Positions 50,693-58,843 of a stretch of 64,000 nt of DNA are shown one piece after another. Each line of letters opens with the position of its first letter. Position 1 is the stretch's first letter. This DNA is from CALUVN01 sp944323595 (GTDB lineage Bacteria; Cyanobacteriota; Vampirovibrionia; Gastranaerophilales; Gastranaerophilaceae). The position numbers and the translations under genes are program-made. The notes below the pieces were generated by a model. It was not told where the DNA came from, did not search any database, and saw only the letters and a program-made list of their open reading frames with translations. The DNA is taken from NCBI GenBank assembly GCA_963931255.1, contig OZ006972.1, forward strand, positions 1,922,001 to 1,986,000, given 5' to 3'.

Positions 50693-51934
50693 TTATTCCG
50701 CAGAAATATAACCTCTTAAAGCTGTATATGCGGCAACATAGGGGGATGCAAGATAAATGTCGCCTTTTGTATTACCCATTCTGCCCTGAAAATTTCTGTT
50801 TTGTGTTGCCAGACAAACTTCGCCGTCGGCAAGAGTACCGGCATGAACTCCAACACAAGGTCCGCAGCCAGGTGGTAATATTGCGGCATTTGCTTCCACA
50901 AATTCAGTAATTAACCCTTCTTCCAATGCTTGAAGATAGACATCTTTAGACGCCGGACAAATTAGCATTCTGACGTCAGGATTTACTTTTTTGCCTTTAA
51001 GGATTTCCGCTACTATTCTTAAATCTTCAATTCTTCCGTTTGTGCAGGTGCCGACAAATACCTGATCAACTTTTATGTTTTTCAGTTCTTCAACGTTTTT
51101 TGTGTTATCAACCGTATGAGGGCAGGATACTGTATGTTTGATGTCAGCAGCATTAATTTTTATAATTCTTTCATATACAGCATCTGTATCCGGTTTAATA
51201 GTTACGAATTTGTCTTCTCTGCCGCGGGATTTTAAAAATTCTTTGGTTTTGTCATCAGCAACAAATAAACCAGCCTTTGCTCCTGCTTCTACTGCCATGT
51301 TTGCAAGTGTAAATCTTTCTGACATTGACATATTATCAATGGTGTCACCAGTAAATTCCAGCGCCTTATATGTTGCTCCGTCAGCACCAATCATTCCGAT
51401 AAGATGAAGCATCAAATCTTTTGAGCAAATTCCTTTGTTGAATTTACCTGTTACTTCAATTTTGAAAGTTGCAGGAACTTTGAGCCATGTTTTGCCGAGA
51501 GCCATTGCAACTGCAATATCCGTAGAGCCCATGCCTGTTGCAAATGCACCGAGTGCTCCGGATGTGCATGTATGTGAATCTGCACCAACAAGTATTTCTC
51601 CCGGATTCACAAATGTTTCGACAAGTCTCTGGTGGCATACGCCTGCACCGACATCAGATAATACCGCACCGTATTCTTTAGCAAATTCACGAAGCACAGT
51701 ATGAGTATTAGATAATTCTTTACGCGGACTGGGTGATGCGTGGTCAATAAATAAAATGGTTCTTTCAGGATTATTTAATTTGTCTTTGCCAAGTTTTTTA
51801 AATTCCTGAACAGTAAGGGGACCTGTACCATCCTGAACTGCGCATACATCAACATTTGCAATGACTAATTCGCCTGCTTTGACATCTTTTCCTGCATGTT
51901 TTGATATTATTTTTTCAGCTAAAGTTTGACCCAT
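50693..51934 (-). CDS. leuC: 3-isopropylmalate dehydratase / homoaconitase large subunit
   Basis: The aconitase-family protein of 413 residues has DHASPSPRKELSNTH, VGADSHTCTSGALGAFATGMG in pieces (VGADSHTCTSGALG, AFATGMGSTD), VGTCTNGRIEDLR and PPGCGPCVG, which provide the Fe-S cluster cysteines. It is the shorter, archaeal-like LeuC type, which also includes homoaconitase. The small subunit (LeuD) is not adjacent. A LeuA/homocitrate-synthase-family gene lies upstream on the same strand with two unrelated genes between, so leucine versus lysine/2-oxoacid use is open. AAGGGGG precedes the ATG. Confidence 0.88.
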   Translation of the reverse strand: MGQTLAEKIISKHAGKDVKAGELVIANVDVCAVQDGTGPLTVQEFKKLGKDKLNNPERTILFIDHASPSPRKELSNTHTVLREFAKEYGAVLSDVGAGVCHQRLVETFVNPGEILVGADSHTCTSGALGAFATGMGSTDIAVAMALGKTWLKVPATFKIEVTGKFNKGICSKDLMLHLIGMIGADGATYKALEFTGDTIDNMSMSERFTLANMAVEAGAKAGLFVADDKTKEFLKSRGREDKFVTIKPDTDAVYERIIKINAADIKHTVSCPHTVDNTKNVEELKNIKVDQVFVGTCTNGRIEDLRIVAEILKGKKVNPDVRMLICPASKDVYLQALEEGLITEFVEANAAILPPGCGPCVGVHAGTLADGEVCLATQNRNFQGRMGNTKGDIYLASPYVAAYTALRGYISAE

Positions 51935-51978
51935 GATTGCCCCCTTTTTCTACAATCATAGCATAAAAATACTGTTTA

Positions 51979-53757
51979 TTAGCCGAATGTTTTGAATGTT
52001 GATTCTGTATTCTTTTCAATAACTTTTGATACAGCATCCATTTCTGTCTGGATTGCGTTTTGTTCTGTATCAAGCTGTTTAAGTCTTAATTCAAGGTTTT
52101 TATCTTCAGCCTGTGTGATTTCAATTTTTGCGTTGATTTCTTGTATTGCCTGGTCATACAGATATTTGTCGTACTCGTACTGATTCATAGCGTCGTCGTA
52201 TTTTGCTTGATCTGTTACTGTTTCAGTTTCAAGGGCGTATGTGCAGGGGGTTCCAAATTCATCGTAGAGTGTCAGGTTTATGTATCTGCCGGTTGCATCT
52301 TGTTCTAATTTTGCTTCAACGTTTTTAACTTCTTCTTGTTTCTTCTGGTTTCCGACTTTGTAAGTTCTGACGTTGGAGCGAATGTTTCCGTTCTCATCCG
52401 CAATTCCGTTTACCATATCATCTGCATTATAGAATATCGGTTCAAATTCACCGGAGGTCGTATTTTCCACGTATCTTACGTACCAGCCTTCCTGCGGTTC
52501 TCCGTAGGTTTCGTTAAGAAGTCTTTGATAATGTTTTTCAAGGTCATATAATTGTGCAAGTTGTTCACTTGACAGGCTCTTGAGGTATTCATCTTCACCA
52601 TCGTAGAAAAATTCGGTTGTGAGATAGTATTTGTCGGAGTAGTCTCCAGCATTGAGGTAGCAGTTTGCATATTGGTCATATTTTTCCTGCCATTCTTTGT
52701 GCGCTTCTTCATAAATTTTTTCAGGGCTAAGGTTAGATACTTCATCCCAGAAATCTCCCCATCTGGAAAACAGTTCAGCTTGTGTGTCAGAAGGACCAGG
52801 GTTAGGGGTGATGGTGTAGTATGAACTTTCAATATCCATACCGCCTACATTTGATTTGTTCTTGTCAAGATAAAGTATCGCATCAACATATATATCAACA
52901 AGTTGTTGATATATATCAGGGTAAATTGTTTCAAGTCTTTCTTTTAATTGCAGAGAAGTTGAGTCAGAACCATCCTTTCTCCATCCAGCGTTTGTAAGAG
53001 AGATAGTACTTTTGTTTCCGCTTGCTATTCCAAGGTTTGTGACAGTAATACCGCTTGATGATGTGACGGATGCTTGTGAGCCGTCACCCCAAATCAGGCG
53101 GCAAAGGTTGTGTTCAAGGTGTCCGATACCTTCTTTTGTTGTTCCGGATACACTTGCGTAGCATTGTGTATTTTTATAATTAACAACAAGACCTTGGGTT
53201 GTGTAATCTGCAAGCTGCGGTTCTTTGCCGATTACTGAAACAATTCTGTCATAAGTTGCTTCTACTAGTTGGACTTTATTTCCGTTTTCATCAGTGTATG
53301 TCATATTGGCGTCTAAACGATAGCCAGAACCTTTGCCTTCTATTTTGTGTGCAACTTGGGCAAGTTCAAATGTTTCACCCAATTCTTTTAATTTATCAGC
53401 ACCGACGTAATAAGCGTTATTACTTGCATTTACAATACTTGTGCAGCCGCCGCTTGCTATTGCAAAATCGTCGGTCCAGCTTGATAAATAACTTACACGA
53501 TAATTTCCGTTTCCTTCTGCCATAAGTGAGGTAATAGTGTTGGTAAGGGCACCATCATTAAAAGAGTAAACTGTTTTTGTATAGTCGGCAACAGATGGCG
53601 GTACAGGTACGCTCATCCCCAGTAATTGGTTATAATAGTTGGCAGATTGATTAGCCAGCGTTGTTCTTTGCTGGTTAATCTGTTGTCCTTCATATTCAAC
53701 ATTTGTCTTACGCGCAGTCAGACCAAGAAATCTGGCTTGCGATGCTGCCATTCCCAT
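51979..53757 (-). CDS. 592-residue protein with helical ends and beta-rich middle, unknown
   Basis: The first 50 residues (MGMAASQARFLGLTARKTNV, then EGQQINQQRTTLANQSANYY) form an amphipathic helix. The last 75 residues form a coiled coil ending in EMDAVSKVIEKNTESTFKTFG. The middle, about 60-470, is rich in Gly, Thr, Ser, Tyr and Asn and looks like beta-sheet surface protein. Two conserved-looking cysteines are scattered. There is no signal peptide. Paired terminal helices around a variable middle are typical of filament subunits such as flagellins, but no flagellin motif is present. It lies between ybaK and leuC with GGGCAACT before the ATG. Confidence 0.75.
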   Translation of the reverse strand: MGMAASQARFLGLTARKTNVEYEGQQINQQRTTLANQSANYYNQLLGMSVPVPPSVADYTKTVYSFNDGALTNTITSLMAEGNGNYRVSYLSSWTDDFAIASGGCTSIVNASNNAYYVGADKLKELGETFELAQVAHKIEGKGSGYRLDANMTYTDENGNKVQLVEATYDRIVSVIGKEPQLADYTTQGLVVNYKNTQCYASVSGTTKEGIGHLEHNLCRLIWGDGSQASVTSSSGITVTNLGIASGNKSTISLTNAGWRKDGSDSTSLQLKERLETIYPDIYQQLVDIYVDAILYLDKNKSNVGGMDIESSYYTITPNPGPSDTQAELFSRWGDFWDEVSNLSPEKIYEEAHKEWQEKYDQYANCYLNAGDYSDKYYLTTEFFYDGEDEYLKSLSSEQLAQLYDLEKHYQRLLNETYGEPQEGWYVRYVENTTSGEFEPIFYNADDMVNGIADENGNIRSNVRTYKVGNQKKQEEVKNVEAKLEQDATGRYINLTLYDEFGTPCTYALETETVTDQAKYDDAMNQYEYDKYLYDQAIQEINAKIEITQAEDKNLELRLKQLDTEQNAIQTEMDAVSKVIEKNTESTFKTFG

Positions 53758-53824
53758 AGTTGCCCTTTTTTGTTTTACCCTTACTCTATATATCGGTTTT
53801 TTTATCTAAAAAGTTTAATAATTG

Positions 53825-54307
53825 TTACAATTCGTTACAATTAAGTTTACAAACGTCGACCCATTCTGCGCAGTTGGAATATTTTTCAAGCTCATCGCAT
53901 GTTAGTTCAATTGCGGAATTTGAGCTGCCGCAGGCAGGAAAAATGGAATCAAATCTTTTCATGGTTATATCGCAGTATACTTTTACTGAGGAATCTTTTA
54001 TCGCAAAAGGGCATACCCCGCCGATTTCGTGACCGACAAACTTAATAACCTCATCAGGGGTTAGCATTTTAGCTTTTATGCCGAATTTTGTTTTGAACTT
54101 TTTATTGTCAATTTTGGCATCGCCGGCTGTCACAATGAGTATACATGAGTCAGGTGTTTTAAATGAAAGAGTTTTGGCTATTCTTGCCGGTTCAACTCCG
54201 AGAGCCTGTGCCGCAAGTTCTACGGTGGCACTGGATTGTTCCGTCTCAATAATGGCATTTTCTTTTCCAAATTGTTTAAAATATTCTCTTACTTTTTCTA
54301 TACTCAT
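53825..54307 (-). CDS. YbaK/EbsC-family aminoacyl-tRNA deacylase
   Basis: The 160-residue protein has the YbaK fold markers: ETEQSSATVELAAQALG, IAKTLSFKTPDSCILIV with the conserved lysine, and GHEIGGVCPFAIKD, the G-x-x-P loop of the active site. Such proteins hydrolyse mischarged Cys- or Ala-tRNA-Pro. ProRS in this window already has its own editing domain, so this free enzyme probably covers a second error. It starts three bases after the LeuA-family gene ends. Confidence 0.88.
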   Translation of the reverse strand: MSIEKVREYFKQFGKENAIIETEQSSATVELAAQALGVEPARIAKTLSFKTPDSCILIVTAGDAKIDNKKFKTKFGIKAKMLTPDEVIKFVGHEIGGVCPFAIKDSSVKVYCDITMKRFDSIFPACGSSNSAIELTCDELEKYSNCAEWVDVCKLNCNEL

Positions 54308-54309
54308 AA

Positions 54310-55611
54310 TCAGATAATCTTCTGGGGTTCGCCTTTCCCGACACGTTCTTTTAATGCACCCTGATGTTCATAGTGCGGGGTAACTGTCATAATTTGTGCA
54401 GCAATATCAGGGTGGTGGTAGATGAATTTTAATTCATCTGTTGTAAGCGGTTTTTGAGTGTGTACGTTTGCATATCTTACAAGTTCCAGAATGGTTCTTG
54501 CTTCGTGGTCGTCTTTAAATTCAATTTCAAGGTTATTGTAAACGTTTCTGAATCCTTTAATACCGCCGTATTCTCCTGTAGTAATCATTCGGCCTGTTTC
54601 AATGATTTCAGGTTCTCCTCGTCCCAGTTCTTCAAAATCGTACAATTCGTAGTTTCTTCTGTCCTTTAATGCCCCGTCAGCGTGAATACCGGATTCATGA
54701 GCAAAAGCATTGTCACCTACTGCAGGCTGATTTATTGGTATTGGCACACCGAAAGCATAAGAAGTGTATTTTGCAAGTTTCCAGATTTTACTTAAATCTA
54801 TATTGGGATCTATACGGTATTCATTTTTAAATCCGGCTGACTTTAATATAGCAAGCAGGCAAGAAACAAGATCTGCATTACCTGCACGTTCGCCCATTCC
54901 GTTTATTGCAGTATTAATATAAGCATCAACACCTGCATCTATTGCACCTTTAGCACCCATAACAGAACATGCGGCAGCCATTCCAAGGTCATTGTGATAG
55001 TGAACTTCTATAGGCATTTGAGTTCTTTTGGCAAGTTCGTTAATTCTTTTGTAAGCAGTAGCAGGGTCTTCGTAACCGAGTGTATCGCAGTATCGGAATC
55101 TCTGTGCTCCGCTTTTTTTCGCTTCCGTTGCATATTTGACCAGAAAGTCCAAATCGCTTCTTGATGCATCTTCAGCATTGACCCCTATTGTCTGAGCTCC
55201 TTTTGAAACAGCACATTCAACGGCTTCACAGGTCATGTTTATTATATCCTGCGGGGTTTTCTTGCCGAGATATTTACCGTTTATCATTTGTTCTGAAGTT
55301 GATTGAGAGAGGTTACAGTGTTTAAGCTTGGGTACATTTTTAAATGAAAGCTCAACATCACTTGCGATTGCGCGCATCCAGCCGGAAAGTCGTGTTGTTT
55401 TAATTACTCCTCGTTCAACAAGTTCAAGATTACCGTTCAGGTAATTAATTTCGTGGGTTGTTGTAGGAAAACCAAATTCAGATTGGGTTATACCCATATC
55501 GTTAAGCATAAGATTGATAATTGTTTTTTCTAATTTTGCAAGACCAAGTCTGGAAGTTTGTACACCGTCTCTGTTTGTGACGTCTACAAAATAAATTTTG
55601 TTTTCTTTCAT
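54310..55611 (-). CDS. 2-isopropylmalate/homocitrate synthase family enzyme
   Basis: The HMGL-type barrel of the LeuA/NifV/CimA family shows FVDVTNRDGVQTSRLGLAKLE (first metal Asp), FRYCDTLGYEDP, EVHYHNDLGMAAACSV and NGMGERAGNADLV. At 433 residues it lacks the C-terminal LeuA regulatory domain, which favours a homocitrate synthase-like or short LeuA form. The enzyme condenses acetyl-CoA with a 2-oxoacid. It starts a leftward unit with ybaK and possibly leuC. AGGAGAAACC precedes the ATG. Confidence 0.82.
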   Translation of the reverse strand: MKENKIYFVDVTNRDGVQTSRLGLAKLEKTIINLMLNDMGITQSEFGFPTTTHEINYLNGNLELVERGVIKTTRLSGWMRAIASDVELSFKNVPKLKHCNLSQSTSEQMINGKYLGKKTPQDIINMTCEAVECAVSKGAQTIGVNAEDASRSDLDFLVKYATEAKKSGAQRFRYCDTLGYEDPATAYKRINELAKRTQMPIEVHYHNDLGMAAACSVMGAKGAIDAGVDAYINTAINGMGERAGNADLVSCLLAILKSAGFKNEYRIDPNIDLSKIWKLAKYTSYAFGVPIPINQPAVGDNAFAHESGIHADGALKDRRNYELYDFEELGRGEPEIIETGRMITTGEYGGIKGFRNVYNNLEIEFKDDHEARTILELVRYANVHTQKPLTTDELKFIYHHPDIAAQIMTVTPHYEHQGALKERVGKGEPQKII

Positions 55612-55728
55612 GGTTTCTCCTGTATTTATCCCTAAGTATTGTTAAATAACTTGCTTTTTTATACAATATTATTTACAATGTCTAGTATGTAGTATTAAAA
55701 CTTGTCTGTCAAGATTTATATATAAATT

Positions 55729-57324
55729 ATGAATATAACTAAAGATTTAGAAAAGAAGATTAATAAAGAATACAAAACGGGTAATGTTAAATCAGCTATT
55801 GAGCTTTGTCAGGTCGGGTTACAGGATGATCCTACCAATGCTGATTTACATGTCAGGCTGGGTGATTTGTATTTGGCGTGGCACCTTGATATTTCAAATT
55901 CATGCCAGTATATTGACGAGGCGATTACGGAATATCAAAGAGCGTTGGAATCTTATATTGATTCTGCAGAAATTTTCTATAAGATAGGCAGGGCACAGTA
56001 TTTTAAGGGTGATTTGGATAAGGCTATAAATTATCTTGATATGGCTATTTCTAAAAATCCTAAGCAGGCTAAAACCTATTACCTGCTGGCTGAAACCTAC
56101 ACGAAAAAATCAAGATTTCTTGAAGCTTCAATAAATGCTAAAAAGGCTGTTAAGTGTGCACCTTTTGCAAGTTCCTCAGCACATTATCTTTTGTATAACC
56201 TTTACAGAATTTCTTCTTTTCAGTCTTTTAAGACTTCTGTCAGAGCGTGGTATGAATATGCTATGTCTTTAATCACTTTGCCGTTTGATAAAGAGGCTAT
56301 CGGTAATGTTACCAGAGCATTTTCAAATTTTATTAAATTTTTCCCTGTTATGTTCAAGGGGCTTTATCAAATTCAATTTAAGAGTGTTAGCGAAGCTATA
56401 GAAACATATATTCAGGCTATTGAAAAAAATCCCGGTTTTGTTCCGCTTTACGGTGTTCTCGGTGATATGTACAGAAGTGTCGGAATGTATGATGACGCAA
56501 TTACCGAATATAAGATGGCTATCTGGCTTGATTGCTTGAATATTCAGGCTTATCAAAATTTATGCAAGGTTTATGAAGAACAGGGGGATTATGACTCTGC
56601 TGTTGAAATTTATGAAAAACTCATCCAGATTATGCCTACGGTTTCGGAATATCATTCAAACCTTGCCAATATCTTGTACATAAAAGGTGATATACAGGGT
56701 GCTGTTTCACATTTTCAAACTGCAATTACTTTGAATCCTAACAGACAGCGTACAAGTGTTATTAACCAGATACTCGGATTTGTTTATCAGGAAACTAAAA
56801 ATGATCTCGATGCGGCTATAAGTTCTTATCAGAGTGCGTATCTTCTGACTCCGGAAGATATTGATATATATGTTAACTTGGGAAGTGCTTTTTATGATAA
56901 GGAGGATTTTCCGAATGCTCTTGCGGTTTATAGAAATGCACTTGATCTTGATCCGACCAATGCAAAAATCCATTGTAATTTAGGCTTTTTATACTGGGGA
57001 AAAGGCGATATTGATGAGGCCATAAAAGAATATGAGCTAGCAATCGAATTTCAACCTGATTATGACATCGCATACAACAATCTCGGCGTAATATATCTTG
57101 ATGATTTGGGGCGCGTGCAAAAGGCTATTGAACTTTTTAAAAAGTCTATAGAATGTAATCCTAATTATGCACTGGCGCATTTTAACATGGCAAGAGCAAT
57201 CACTATTACAGGTGACAAAATTGAGGCTGCAAAACTCTATCAAATTGCTCAGGATATAAATAAGGTTACTAATGAAATTGATCCGCAGGATATTGTTGAT
57301 AAAATTAATGCTCTGTTCAGTTAG
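55729..57324 (+). CDS. Large TPR-repeat protein
   Basis: The 531-residue protein is built of about 12-14 tetratricopeptide repeats in two blocks (residues 10-150 and 235-520). A less regular, partly hydrophobic stretch lies between them (SFKTSVRAWYEYAMSLITLP, FFPVMFKGLYQ). Clear repeats include VNLGSAFYDKEDFPNALAVY and CNLGFLYWGKGDIDEAIKEY. There is no signal peptide. It is a probable scaffold. There is no Shine-Dalgarno; TATATA ends six bases before the ATG, so a leaderless start is possible but weaker than in the other cases. Confidence 0.87.
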   Translation: MNITKDLEKKINKEYKTGNVKSAIELCQVGLQDDPTNADLHVRLGDLYLAWHLDISNSCQYIDEAITEYQRALESYIDSAEIFYKIGRAQYFKGDLDKAINYLDMAISKNPKQAKTYYLLAETYTKKSRFLEASINAKKAVKCAPFASSSAHYLLYNLYRISSFQSFKTSVRAWYEYAMSLITLPFDKEAIGNVTRAFSNFIKFFPVMFKGLYQIQFKSVSEAIETYIQAIEKNPGFVPLYGVLGDMYRSVGMYDDAITEYKMAIWLDCLNIQAYQNLCKVYEEQGDYDSAVEIYEKLIQIMPTVSEYHSNLANILYIKGDIQGAVSHFQTAITLNPNRQRTSVINQILGFVYQETKNDLDAAISSYQSAYLLTPEDIDIYVNLGSAFYDKEDFPNALAVYRNALDLDPTNAKIHCNLGFLYWGKGDIDEAIKEYELAIEFQPDYDIAYNNLGVIYLDDLGRVQKAIELFKKSIECNPNYALAHFNMARAITITGDKIEAAKLYQIAQDINKVTNEIDPQDIVDKINALFS

Positions 57325-58008
57325 TTAGTCATAAACTTTATCATTAATTCTGATTTCTGAAACATACATAATCTCGCCGGAGCCTGCGCCGTCATCAAGT
57401 CTGGATAGACTTGTTTCGTTGATGACTTTGTTGTCATTTGCTATGTCAACGAGAATACCTGTTAAATAAATTTCATCATAAATTTTTGCACTCATGATGG
57501 CGTTTAAAATATTTTTATTTCTTGGGATTAAGTGTGTTATGGAATATTCAATTTCAGCGTCTGAATTGTTTTTGTTTTCAACGTAAACAACTCTTCCTCC
57601 GTTAGAAAAATCTTTTTCCATAGCAATTGTAAAATTATCTTTGATAAAATTTTTATTTGCGTTTTCGCCCCATGCTATTGCGTAATCGATAGGTGCAATT
57701 CTGTCAAACGACCAGTTGAATCGTCTTAGCCCGAAGTTTGTATTTGTGCCGATTAACAAACCTGAAACTTCGTATGCTGCGCGTGGAATCAGCTTAACAG
57801 GCTTTTTGCCGTCGTAAATTGTGAAAGAATTTGTCCCGTAAAGTGCTGCTGCATCCTGATATGGTTCACCATAATCTATTGGAGATGTATCTTCGTAGGA
57901 TACAGTTGGTTTCTTTAAATTTTTATAAAATACAATATCATCCCAGGTTGCAAATAGTGATGCCCCTGCAATTAATATTAAAAGCGCAATATATGTTGTC
58001 CATTGCAT
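57325..58008 (-). CDS. Membrane-anchored protein, shorter member of a paralogous pair
   Basis: The N-terminal helix (TTYIALLILIAGASLFATW) anchors or exports a 200-residue extracytoplasmic domain. This domain has PIDYAIAWGENANKN, ITHLIPRNKNILNAI, LTGILVDIAN and SRLDDGAGSGEIMYVSEI. The same ordered motifs occur in the neighbouring gene (VSLMDIGIVWG, HTHLVPANNNIMSAL, SRTDN...GACEIMYV). I recall similar hypothetical proteins with a H-x-I-P and an R-T-D-x-G-x-G-A-C-E pattern in other bacteria, of unknown function. Here the cysteine of that last motif is replaced by glycine. It overlaps the upstream gene by one base. Confidence 0.72.
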   Translation of the reverse strand: MQWTTYIALLILIAGASLFATWDDIVFYKNLKKPTVSYEDTSPIDYGEPYQDAAALYGTNSFTIYDGKKPVKLIPRAAYEVSGLLIGTNTNFGLRRFNWSFDRIAPIDYAIAWGENANKNFIKDNFTIAMEKDFSNGGRVVYVENKNNSDAEIEYSITHLIPRNKNILNAIMSAKIYDEIYLTGILVDIANDNKVINETSLSRLDDGAGSGEIMYVSEIRINDKVYD

Positions 58009-58835
58009 TATCTGTAAATCCTTTCACCTATTTGAACCTGTTCTACATACATAATTTCGCAGGCGCCGCCTCCATTGTTTCTACCCCTTGACCCTGCGTT
58101 GTTATCTGTTCTTGATACGCTTGTAATTGATTTTCCGCCTTTTGAAAAATATAAATCGACAAGGTAGCCGTCAAGCTTGACTTTATCATATTTTTTTAAT
58201 GTAAGCAATGCGCTCATTATATTGTTATTTGCAGGAACAAGATGGGTATGTGCTGTGTGTGATTTTATGTAACCAAAATCAAGACAATCAGTACCGCGGC
58301 ATTTATACGTATATCTGAGCCAGCGGGCAGTGCTTGTTTTTTCTGATTTGAATTTCAGATAATTTTTTACATAATCTTTGTCAGCAATTTTGCCCCAGAC
58401 AATTCCGATATCCATTAGTGAAACTTTATCAAAATCATTTCTCATCAGACCGTGGAGCCAGAAATCGGTGTTTATTGCTACAATCATTCCTGAAAGACTG
58501 TATTCGGCTATCTTATCATAGGCAAATTCTGTATACTCATTTTTACCTTTTTCGAGTTTTTTGTTTTCAGATGGGAGCATTACCTGAATAGGATCATTGT
58601 TAATATCTATTTCTTTATAGGTGGCTTCTGTTACCTGTGGAAAAGCGTGTGTTAGCTTAAAAGTCAAATCCTCTAAAAATGAGTATCCAAACAGGCATAT
58701 TACTATAATTAAGCAAATATTACAAAAACCTTCAAGTGAAAATAATTTTTCGCTCCAGCTTTTTTTAGGGATGGAATTCTCCTCTGTGTCATAAGCGTTA
58801 TAGACCTTATTTGGATCAAAAGTGTTCTTTTGCAT
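58008..58835 (-). CDS. Membrane-anchored protein, longer member of a paralogous pair
   Basis: The 275-residue protein has a 30-residue cytoplasmic start, one membrane helix (FCNICLIIVICLFGYSFL, about 37-55) and an extracytoplasmic domain. The motifs are SLSGMIVAINTDFWLHGL, VSLMDIGIVWG, HTHLVPANNNIMSALL, LDGYLVDLYF and GGGACEIMYVEQVQIGERIY. Two cysteines in YKCRGTDCLDFG could form a disulfide. It starts eight bases after the sensor kinase gene ends, so kinase and pair form an operon. Function is unknown; a role as sensory input or output of the kinase is a guess. Confidence 0.74.
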   Translation of the reverse strand: MQKNTFDPNKVYNAYDTEENSIPKKSWSEKLFSLEGFCNICLIIVICLFGYSFLEDLTFKLTHAFPQVTEATYKEIDINNDPIQVMLPSENKKLEKGKNEYTEFAYDKIAEYSLSGMIVAINTDFWLHGLMRNDFDKVSLMDIGIVWGKIADKDYVKNYLKFKSEKTSTARWLRYTYKCRGTDCLDFGYIKSHTAHTHLVPANNNIMSALLTLKKYDKVKLDGYLVDLYFSKGGKSITSVSRTDNNAGSRGRNNGGGACEIMYVEQVQIGERIYR

Positions 58836-58843
58836 TATTATCT

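Noticed and set aside
51979..53757. Annotation as a flagellin or hook protein
   Set aside because: Only the overall plan (helical ends, variable middle) fits; the flagellin N- and C-terminal sequence motifs and all flagellar genes are absent.
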